Positions 1 to 5,845 of a stretch of 9,031 bases of DNA are shown here, one piece after another (positions within the stretch are counted from its first letter, which is position 1; every line of letters starts with the position of its first letter). A model generated the notes under the pieces. The model was not told the origin of the DNA. It ran no database searches and saw only the letters and a list, made by a program, of their open reading frames with translations. Position numbers and translations under genes: made by a program. The DNA comes from Flavobacteriaceae bacterium (GTDB taxonomy: Bacteria; Bacteroidota; Bacteroidia; Flavobacteriales; Flavobacteriaceae), in contig JABDPL010000196.1 of assembly GCA_013042825.1 (NCBI GenBank), forward strand, positions 1 to 9,031, read 5' to 3'.

Positions 1-2348
1 ACGCAGACCCGGGTATTCCGGCAACCGATTTTACACGAGGGCAGGCATTTTATGATTTATTGCTTGATGTAGACCCTGCGAACGATCAAATACTTTATGC
101 CGGTGGAATAGATTTATTTAAATCTGTAAATGCCGGTGCCGAATGGACCCAATTTTCACATTGGTTCGGTGGTTACGGTTACCAATTTGGTGGTCCGGAT
201 CAACATGCAACAGCTTTCGCCAACAATGCGCCTAACCGCGTGGTATTTGGTAATGATCAGGGTGTGTTCTTTTCTGATGATTCAGGAACGACCCTGGTTG
301 AGAGAACCAAAGGTTATATTACTACGCAATTTTATACCTTGGGAGTTGGTCCTACAGCCGCATTTTCGGGAGGTGATTATATCGTCGGAGGATTACAAGA
401 CAATGGCACTTTATTGTTTGAAGGTGCTTTACCTGGAATAAATAGCGCGATCAGAGCATATGGTGGTGATGGTGCTTACAGTTTCTTTGATCAGGACGGA
501 ACTGACCAATATTTTATTCGGAATTACGTCTACAACAATGCAATAAATCTTTTTGACCTGGCTTCTAACACCAATGTCACCATTAATGATGAAAATTCTG
601 GTATTGGTTCATTTATAAACCCACAGGGCTTAGATTCTAACCTAGATATTCTTTATTCAAATTATTCCTCAGGATCCAATATTGCCATCAGGCGATATTC
701 CGGAATTAAATCTCAGAATACCATTCAGAAAACTACCTTAACTGATCCTGAATTTGTTAGCAGGGCTACAGCATTTACAGTATCACCATACACAACAACC
801 TCATCTACAGTTTTGGTAGGCACAGTGCTCGGTGATATATTAAAAGTAGAAAATGCCGATACAACGCCAACATGGACCAATATTGAGACTGAAAATATCA
901 TAGTTGGAAGTATTTCTGATCTGGAGTTCGGGGCTAATGAAAATGAAATATTTGCAACGATTCATAATTATGGTGTTCAGAGTATCTGGTACACAAATGA
1001 TGGGGGAGCGACCTGGACTGGTAAAGAGGGTGACCTTCCCGATCTTCCGGTGAAAGCAATTCTTCAAAGTCCCTTAAATCCTGAGGAGGTCATTATAGGA
1101 ACCGAATTGGGTGTTTGGTATACCGATGACTTTTCTTCAGCAAGTCCGTCATGGTTCCCGGCATTTAACGGGATGAGCAATGTAAAGGTTACCGATCTCG
1201 ATCTCAGGGATGATAACGCCGTATTTGCATCAACCTATGGTCGTGGTGTCTTTTCCGGTTTGTTTACTCTCGATCCCAATGGCGATGTCGACAGTGATGG
1301 TGTATTAAACGCAACAGATAATTGTGTTAATACGCCCAATGCCGATCAAGCCGATGCAGACGGCAACGGAATCGGTGATGCCTGCCAGGATACCGATAAT
1401 GATTCCGTTTTAGATATTAATGATAACTGCGTTGACGCTGCAAACACCGACCAGGCAGATGCAGACGGCAATGGTATTGGAGACGCCTGCCAGGACACCG
1501 ATGGTGATACCATTGTAGATATTGATGACAATTGTATCGATACACCTAATCCCGACCAGGAAGATGTTAACGCTAACGGTATTGGCGATATTTGTGATAC
1601 CAGCTATGAAAATCCTGAGAATATCTCATTAGAGGTAATCTCTGAATCTTGCGAGGGACAAGATAACGGTCAAATAAATATTAGCATCAACGAAACCTTT
1701 GTTAACTATACGGCAACATTGATAGGCTCAGGAGTTGATTTAACTCAGCCAATTACAACCGGTGCTTATAGTTTTGAAGATTTGGCAGTTGGGTCATACA
1801 CCATTTGTGTTTCCGTAGATGGAAGAGATTTCGAACAATGTTTTGAAATAAATATAGAGGCAGCCGATTCTCTAGATGGTATCTTCGGTCTTGCCGATAA
1901 TGGCGAGGATGATTCTGCGGAAGTAACATCGATTAGCATCGATTCAGGAACACCACCATTCAGTGTGTTTTTCAATAATGAAGTGATCTATATAACAAAT
2001 GAAAATACCTTCGAAGTTGAGACCATTGGCTCGGGATTACTGGAAGTGAAATCTGCGAAAGCCTGTGAAGGAGTCATGAGTAGATTTATGGAGGGCCCCG
2101 ACATATTTGGGTTCACAGCCAGTCCGAATCCGGTCATTGATAACCTAAAAATCACCTTCTCCAATATTGACGATGGATTGATTCCTGTTCAGGTCTATGA
2201 CATAAACGGAAAACTGCTCATCAATCGAGACTTTGCGGTTCAAAATACCAATTACATTCAGGTACCATTTAACGGCTTTGAAAGCGGGGTTTATTTTATC
2301 AGCTTGAATTTGAATAAACCTGAGGTCCTTAAAATCATCAAAAAGTAG
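1..2348 (+). CDS. Secreted propeller protein with TSP3 repeats and T9SS sorting domain (5' partial)
   Basis: The reading frame is open to the left window edge (first whole codon at 3), so the N-terminus and signal peptide lie outside; 781 residues are visible. Residues ~1-420 resemble a BNR/VPS10-type beta-propeller: Asp-box-like motifs occur at SVNAGAEW, SDDSGTT and, best, TNDGGATW (~residue 331). Residues ~427-532 are three thrombospondin type 3 repeats, rich in DxDxDG calcium-binding patterns and paired cysteines (DNCV, GDAC). After a beta-rich stretch (~540-700), the C-terminus (~703-781) is a T9SS type A sorting domain: SPNPV, a VYDINGKLL core, GVYFISL and a basic end. By family knowledge it is exported by Sec, then carried across the outer membrane by T9SS and secreted or attached to the surface. 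A substrate cannot be deduced. A lipoprotein gene follows after 5 nt. The TTG or ATG codons inside the frame are not its real start. Confidence 0.9.
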   Translation, partial: ADPGIPATDFTRGQAFYDLLLDVDPANDQILYAGGIDLFKSVNAGAEWTQFSHWFGGYGYQFGGPDQHATAFANNAPNRVVFGNDQGVFFSDDSGTTLVERTKGYITTQFYTLGVGPTAAFSGGDYIVGGLQDNGTLLFEGALPGINSAIRAYGGDGAYSFFDQDGTDQYFIRNYVYNNAINLFDLASNTNVTINDENSGIGSFINPQGLDSNLDILYSNYSSGSNIAIRRYSGIKSQNTIQKTTLTDPEFVSRATAFTVSPYTTTSSTVLVGTVLGDILKVENADTTPTWTNIETENIIVGSISDLEFGANENEIFATIHNYGVQSIWYTNDGGATWTGKEGDLPDLPVKAILQSPLNPEEVIIGTELGVWYTDDFSSASPSWFPAFNGMSNVKVTDLDLRDDNAVFASTYGRGVFSGLFTLDPNGDVDSDGVLNATDNCVNTPNADQADADGNGIGDACQDTDNDSVLDINDNCVDAANTDQADADGNGIGDACQDTDGDTIVDIDDNCIDTPNPDQEDVNANGIGDICDTSYENPENISLEVISESCEGQDNGQINISINETFVNYTATLIGSGVDLTQPITTGAYSFEDLAVGSYTICVSVDGRDFEQCFEINIEAADSLDGIFGLADNGEDDSAEVTSISIDSGTPPFSVFFNNEVIYITNENTFEVETIGSGLLEVKSAKACEGVMSRFMEGPDIFGFTASPNPVIDNLKITFSNIDDGLIPVQVYDINGKLLINRDFAVQNTNYIQVPFNGFESGVYFISLNLNKPEVLKIIKK
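1282..1602 (+). repeat. Three thrombospondin type 3 coding repeats, 105-nt period
   Basis: The DQADADGNGIGDACQDTD-type unit recurs at a 105-nt (35-codon) spacing: equivalent GAC/GAT-CAx codons lie at 1344, 1449 and 1554. Units 1 and 2 are nearly identical in protein, and the third is more diverged (EDVNANGIGDICD). TSP3 repeats wrap calcium ions and often form a stiff linker between a propeller and a C-terminal anchor, which fits their position here. Confidence 0.9.
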
Positions 2349-2353
2349 AAACT

Positions 2354-3070
2354 ATGAAAAGAGATATAAATTCATTATTAGCAATTATGGCGCTTCTTAT
2401 TTTCGCTGCATGCAGCGGAGGTGATGATGAGCCTACATCAGTGGCACCACCCCCGCCACCCCCAAATTCAGCACCTACGCGTGTGTCACAGCTGATATTT
2501 CCTTCTTCGGATTTACTCTGTATCGACAATACAATTACGTTTGAATGGAGTGCATCAACAGATGCCGATGGTGATCCTATTACCTATAAGCTGGTGGTGG
2601 CCACAGACCGTGATCTGACAAATGTGGTGGAACAACGCACCGCGTCTTCAACGAGCCTTACCATAGTATTAAACCAGGGAGTTGCTTATTATTGGCGAGT
2701 AACAGCTATGGATAATCAAGGTGGCGAGGCAGAACCTTCAAATACCTTTGCGTTTTATACAGAGGGTGATGGGATATCAAATCATGCGCCATTTACTGCA
2801 GCCTTGAATGCCCCTCTGGATGAGGGCAGTGTAAGTGCAGGCACCGTCAATTTAAGTTGGACCGGAGGGGACTCCGATCCTGGCGATGTGTTGACCTTTG
2901 ATGTTTACTTTGGGGAAACAGAAGACCCGGCCCTTCTCCAGGCAGATCTATCGAATGAAAACGTAGATGTATCGGCAACGGCTGGTATGACTTACTACTG
3001 GCGAGTGGATACGATTGATGATTCTGGAATCAAAACAATTGGCCAGGTTTGGACTTTTGACGCGAATTAA
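2354..3070 (+). CDS. Surface-type lipoprotein with two FN3-like modules
   Basis: A 238-residue lipoprotein. The N-terminus has Lys/Arg followed by a hydrophobic stretch and an SPII lipobox, with the lipidated Cys at residue 20 (FAAC). The residues after it, SGGDDE, resemble the Ser/acidic lipoprotein export signal that sends Bacteroidota lipoproteins to the outer face of the outer membrane. A six-proline linker (~32-37) leads into two beta-sandwich modules of FN3 type: ~42-136 (FEWSASTDADGD ... YYWRVTAMD) and ~144-237 (LSWTGGDSDPGD ... YYWRVDTIDDSG ... VWTFDAN). The twin YYWRV strands make the duplication plain. No catalytic residues are recognisable, so it is probably a binding or structural protein. 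The ATG lies 5 nt after the upstream stop codon, so it is probably co-transcribed with the T9SS propeller gene and may partner it at the surface (inference). Confidence 0.88.
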   Translation: MKRDINSLLAIMALLIFAACSGGDDEPTSVAPPPPPPNSAPTRVSQLIFPSSDLLCIDNTITFEWSASTDADGDPITYKLVVATDRDLTNVVEQRTASSTSLTIVLNQGVAYYWRVTAMDNQGGEAEPSNTFAFYTEGDGISNHAPFTAALNAPLDEGSVSAGTVNLSWTGGDSDPGDVLTFDVYFGETEDPALLQADLSNENVDVSATAGMTYYWRVDTIDDSGIKTIGQVWTFDAN

Positions 3071-3130
3071 GAAATTACCGAATTCCGATAAAAAGAATAA
3101 AGAAAAGTATTCTATCGGTCTTAATTTTTT
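3067..3130 (+). terminator. Possible intrinsic terminator of the left operon
   Basis: A compound AU-rich hairpin begins at the lipoprotein stop codon. Nested arms are ttaaga (3067-3072) with tcttaa (3119-3124), ccgat (3085-3089) with atcgg (3114-3118), and agaata (3094-3099) with tattct (3108-3113). Six T follow at 3125-3130. The unpaired interior makes it weaker than a classic terminator, but the position and T-run fit. Confidence 0.4.
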
Positions 3131-3237
3131 AATGACCTAAATTAGTTTGATTTCTCACTTTATTCCGATGACGTGAGCTTCACTCTATTTCCTCGCTTTG
3201 GAGCTAGCTTCGGTGCAGGCCCACTTGAAGATACAGT

Positions 3238-3653
3238 TTATTCAGGTTTTGGAACTACTTTCAGAACTTTTCTATTCTTATGGCCTGTTATTATAACAAT
3301 AAACTGCAATTGATCTTTAGATAAGTTCAATGGCATTGCAGCATCTCCCGAATGTGATGTCGAATTTTCAAAATATCTCTTCCCAATAGATCGTATATTT
3401 CAATAGTTACCGCTTCATTAATTCCGCTAACATATAACTCATTATTCAGGTATTTGGCATCAACGGAATTCAAAAGTATTTTGATTAAACCTATATAAAA
3501 AATGACCATCTACTTTAACATCACCTGCACCTGTATTATCATTTGCATAACACGGCGGCGGTGGAATTCTCGTCTGGGCTGAACTAATTCCAAAAGCTAA
3601 AATCAAAAGCATAATTATGAAACCGATTTGTTTGGGGGTAGGATTCCTTTTAT
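3238..3653 (-). pseudogene. Broken small secreted protein with T9SS C-terminal domain
   Basis: Read on the minus strand in three successive frames, this is one small T9SS cargo. Part 1 is a signal peptide (MLLILAFGISSAQT, ATG at 3612) followed by RIPPPPCYAND and GDVKVDGHFLYRFN, ending at a stop near 3471. Part 2, in another frame, reads DAKYLNNELYVSG and IEIYDLLGRDILK, the core of a type A sorting domain. Part 3, in the third frame, reads MPLNLSKDQLQF, then ITGHKNRKVLKVV and PKPE-stop (stop at 3238-3240), the usual end of such a domain. At least two frameshifts are needed. The frame is also open upstream of 3612 to 3657: a tat-aaa-agg at 3654-3646 could be a former atg-aaa-agg start that lost its G (inference), so the left limit given is approximate. 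Original length would be about 130 residues. Sequencing error is possible, but two indels in 400 nt argue for decay. Confidence 0.72.
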
Positions 3654-3745
3654 AATTTTAATGGAAGGTCCGTTTTTTGTCTTGATTTGCATAACGGGTA
3701 TCTGGATAGATATGTTTAAAGATAAGGGGTGAACCAACTTATTTA

Positions 3746-3773
3746 ATAAAAATCCGATACCTAATCATCGGAT
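3746..3773 (-). terminator. Minus-strand hairpin with T-run
   Basis: A perfect 7-bp inverted repeat: atccgat (3752-3758) and atcggat (3767-3773) around an 8-nt loop. Read on the minus strand, the second arm runs straight into TTTTTATT, giving an intrinsic-terminator layout. It would back up the hairpin at 3811-3839 downstream of the choice-of-anchor V gene and insulate the broken gene at 3238-3653. Confidence 0.45.
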
Positions 3774-3810
3774 AATCAAGAGATTCTTTAAAGTTTAATC
3801 CACTAACTGA

Positions 3811-3839
3811 AAGAACCACTCGTTCGTAGAGTGGTTCTT
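3811..3839 (-). terminator. Perfect 11-bp hairpin after the choice-of-anchor V gene
   Basis: aagaaccactc (3811-3821) pairs perfectly with gagtggttctt (3829-3839) around the 7-nt loop gttcgta. It lies about 50 nt past the stop codon of the minus-strand gene ending at 3890, so it is best read as its terminator. On that strand the 3' arm ends in four pyrimidines plus TTC, a short U-tract. It could act in both directions. Confidence 0.55.
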
Positions 3840-3889
3840 ATAAAATTTAATTTGAATTTATAACTGACTGTGATATCAACAGTTTCGCC

Positions 3890-4744
3890 TTATTGTTTGA
3901 TTATTTTTGAAATGCTTACATAATCTGTAGCAGTCGTTCGAATTAGATAAAGGCCTTTGGCGAGACTGCCGATATTTAAAATTGTTTGAGATGAATTAAA
4001 ACTCTCCTCCATAACTAACTGACCGTTTAAATTAAAAACTTCGATCAATCCTTCAGACCTGGATTGAGGTAATCCAATGTTTATAAATTCACCGGCTGGA
4101 TTTGGCCATATCTTGGTACCTGAGCTTTCATTTTCAACCAAACTAAGGGTTGTTAGATCATATGCTTCAGATGTCAAGGCGACTTGATCTCCATTAGTTC
4201 CCTGGCCCCCATTTCCTGCCACCACAGCGGTGTAGAAAGTGATAGTCCCTTCATCAGTTGCAGGTGCGGTCCAGTTAAAGCTCCAAGGTTCTGACAGGCC
4301 TGAAAGGCCATCGCTATGGGTAACAGATTCAGCTGCCACAAGGATCTTGGGATTGCCCGTAGCACCCACCAGATCATAGGTTCCCACCGCGGTACCGCCT
4401 GAATTCTCAGCGGTTAATTCAAATCCTCGTTCTGCATCTGCTCCATTGGTGGTTACTGAAACTGTAATGTTATAGGTAGTTCCTAACTCGTAACCTGTTA
4501 AGGGAATATCCGTCGAGATCGAAGGAACAAGGCTAAAGGAGCCACCGTCATGACATGAGGAACAATCATCAGCATCCCCTGGTGATCCCGTATAATTACC
4601 ACCCGAACCATCAGATTTCCGGCTGGGGATTTCTTTCTGATCCTAAATTGGCACATATGTGGTTTCACTTGAATCGATCATCCCCATAAATAAAAATGCA
4701 CTTAGGATACAGAACATCAAGGCCGCAAAAGTAATTTTTTTCAT
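3890..4744 (-). pseudogene. Choice-of-anchor V domain protein with T9SS tail, interrupted by one in-frame TAG
   Basis: From ATG at 4744 to TAA at 3890 there are 284 sense-or-TAG codons in one frame, with a single TAG at codon 34 (4643-4645). Codons 1-~23 encode a signal peptide (MKKITFAALMF...). After the TAG come a TGSPGDADDC stretch and SSCHDGG (Cys61, Cys64, His65), then the beta-sandwich (YNITVSVTTNGADAERGFEL; WSFNWTAPATDEGTITFYTAV) typical of the choice-of-anchor V/Reeler-like family. A T9SS type A sorting domain closes it (IWPNPAGEFINI ... VFNLNGQLVME ... KGLYLIRT ... SKIIKQ). The first in-frame ATG after the TAG is at 4387 (codon 120), and starting there would lose both the signal peptide and the CxxCH motif. 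The frame is otherwise clean, so this is a recent nonsense mutation, a sequence error or stop-codon readthrough. If translated, it would be an exported surface protein. The CSSCH motif matches the haem-c signature, but haem binding is unproven. Confidence 0.8.
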
Positions 4745-5084
4745 ATTAACTGTTTTAATTGTTGGATTGGATTATTGTCCGACTGGAGGATTTCCAGTCT
4801 GGTTCTTAAAGTTATTAAAAACATCCCACTTGTCCAAGCCCTACCTGAAATGAAATACCACCGGTTAATCCGGGTTTAATCTTATTATTATCATAAAAGT
4901 CCAGCATTTCTGCTGGACTTTAATTTTTTTTACTCACCTGCCAGCCGGTTTACAAAAAGCAGGTATGCAGGCTGGCCCTCTAAGTTCCCAAGACAAGCAA
5001 GGGACAGGCCTCCCATCCTAGATTTTTTATAAAACCCCAAGCAAACTTTGGATTTTATCTAATTGATTTAGAAGATTAAACTCT
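4745..5084. other. Intergenic stretch with hairpins, no supported gene
   Basis: This 340-nt gap lies between two minus-strand genes. It holds a 7-bp hairpin at 4781-4799 (gactgga/tccagtc, 5-nt loop) upstream of the choice-of-anchor V start, a small ccgg/ccgg palindrome at 4861-4873, a strong + strand terminator at 4896-4931, and a GC-rich patch at 4936-5020 with gccagcc (4940-4946) opposed to ggctggc (4970-4976). A weak AU-rich hairpin (ccaa/ttgg core, ~5031-5056) could end the DUF5679 transcript. No reading frame on either strand is convincing. A possible protein-like minus-strand scrap at 4772-4905 is reported as a low-interest observation. Confidence 0.6.
4896..4931 (+). terminator. Strong intrinsic terminator, + orientation
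   Basis: aaagtccagca (4896-4906) pairs perfectly with tgctggacttt (4911-4921) around the tetraloop tttc, and is followed by AA and eight T (4924-4931). This is a textbook Rho-independent terminator on the + strand. Read on the minus strand the U-tract is only about four T, so it could weakly end the DUF5679 transcript too. No + strand coding gene lies between 3070 and this site. Confidence 0.75.
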
Positions 5085-5228
5085 CTAAGCCTTTCCTAAT
5101 ATTCTAAACATTCCCGTACCACATGTTGGGCATTTTCCTTTCATAGCGGCTCTTCCATTTTTCATGGTCACCTTTGTAGCATTTTCCATTTCTTTTTTTG
5201 ACTTACATTTTACGCAATATCCTTCCAT
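5085..5228 (-). CDS. DUF5679-type small zinc-ribbon protein (47 aa)
   Basis: A complete minus-strand gene from ATG at 5228 to TAG at 5085, 47 residues. The N-terminus reads MEGYCVKCKSKKEM: Cys5 and Cys8 form a CxxC knuckle. The middle is TMKNGRAAMKG, and a second CxxC follows (KCPTCGTGMFRI, Cys33 and Cys36). This order and length match the DUF5679 family, tiny proteins with a YCxxCK start, a KNGR middle and a C-terminal CPxCG ribbon, presumably binding one zinc ion through the four cysteines (inference). The family's function is unknown to me. It lacks a signal peptide and should be cytoplasmic. All family landmarks are intact, unlike its neighbours on both sides. No Shine-Dalgarno site is seen, as is usual in this phylum. 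It appears to be transcribed alone; its start is at 5228 and the leader to 5300 is very AT-rich. Confidence 0.85.
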   Translation of the reverse strand: MEGYCVKCKSKKEMENATKVTMKNGRAAMKGKCPTCGTGMFRILGKA

Positions 5229-5337
5229 AATTAGTTTGTTTTATTATTAGAATAACTCAAGATATTAATTTTTCTGTTAGAATAATATATAAACTAAAAA
5301 AAGAACTGCAAATTAATAATGTAACTCTTTACTAGGT

Positions 5338-5358
5338 TGCTCCCCTGCCTTCTGGCAG
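5338..5358. repeat. GC-rich intergenic hairpin preceded by tgctcccct
   Basis: In AT-rich surroundings, tgctcccct (5338-5346) overlaps a 5-bp hairpin ctgcc/ggcag (5345-5349 with 5354-5358, loop ttct). The same nine bases occur at 7971-7979, again just before a short GC-rich hairpin. It may be one copy of a dispersed intergenic element; two copies in 9 kb are not enough to be sure. Confidence 0.3.
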
Positions 5359-5459
5359 TCCGGTCCTCTTCGACTCCGTATAAGTAAAGAATTGTTTAAT
5401 TCTTCATCAATTATTCTTAAGGGTTTTCTTTTAGAAGTGCTCCTAGTTTTAGCCTTATT

Positions 5460-5732
5460 ATGGCGTTATCTGAATTCGGTCGACGTGTTAAACAAAATAC
5501 TGCTAAGGGCACCGATCACGGCGCTGCCAATTCGGTTTTTATTCTTGGAGAAAATCTCAAAAACCCGGGCATTTATGATGAGCCATCAAGCCTGACCGAC
5601 CTTGATACCAATGGTGACATAAAATACGAAATCGATTTTCGCGCCATTTATTCTAGCATACTCAGGGATTGGATGAGCGCTGACGCTGAGTCAGTTATTC
5701 CGGGAGATTTTAGGTCAATAAAATTAGTTTAG
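5460..5732 (+). pseudogene. 3' remnant of a DUF1501-family gene
   Basis: An open frame (stop-free from 5421, first ATG 5460, TAG at 5730-5732) encodes 90 residues that match only the C-terminal end of DUF1501 proteins. Landmarks are SEFGRRVKQN (residues 4-13), KGTDHGAAN (16-24), LTDLDTNGD, IDFRAIYSSILRDW (58-71) and a final FRSIKLV. DUF1501 proteins are normally 400 residues or more, related to the alkaline phosphatase/sulfatase fold and usually exported by the Tat route; the GTDHG histidine belongs to the conserved core. The preceding ~300 residues are absent here: upstream of ~5448 the frame turns into AT-rich non-coding sequence with a stop at 5418-5420. There is no signal peptide. It is therefore most likely a 5'-truncated relic left by deletion or recombination, not a functional 90-residue protein, though its intact frame suggests the event is fairly recent. 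Confidence 0.8.
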
Positions 5733-5845
5733 TCAAAGTTATATTCAACTCTTCGGATTTTTTGGTCATTCGTCCTAATAACTGAAATCATACATCAAGA
5801 TTTCATAACTTATCCATTAATTGCTATTAATCAAAATTTTAAACT

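Noticed and set aside
1282..1602. CRISPR-like regular repeats
   Set aside because: The repeats are in frame, code for calcium-binding TSP3 units, and lack the short identical repeat / unique spacer pattern of a CRISPR array.
3618..3692. A short minus-strand frame starting at ATG 3692 (MQIKTKNGPSIKIIKG...)
   Set aside because: It is only about 25 codons, has no recognisable feature, and overlaps the likely start region of the broken T9SS cargo in another frame.
3890..4387. A free-standing 165-residue protein starting at ATG 4387
   Set aside because: The family match continues upstream in the same frame through the beta-sandwich and CSSCH motif to a signal peptide at 4744; starting at 4387 would leave a T9SS-tailed protein with no export signal.
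4659..4853. A + strand 64-residue frame with a hydrophobic stretch that resembles a signal peptide
   Set aside because: It lies antisense to the real signal peptide of the minus-strand gene at 4744; hydrophobic codons there mirror that sequence, and no family resemblance is seen.
5355..5385. A ttcgactccg segment reminiscent of a tRNA T-arm
   Set aside because: No acceptor stem, anticodon arm or matching T-stem could be found around it, so it does not support a tRNA or a tRNA-based attachment site.
5392..5595. A + strand 67-residue hydrophobic frame
   Set aside because: It overlaps the DUF1501 remnant in another frame, and only the remnant frame shows conserved motifs.
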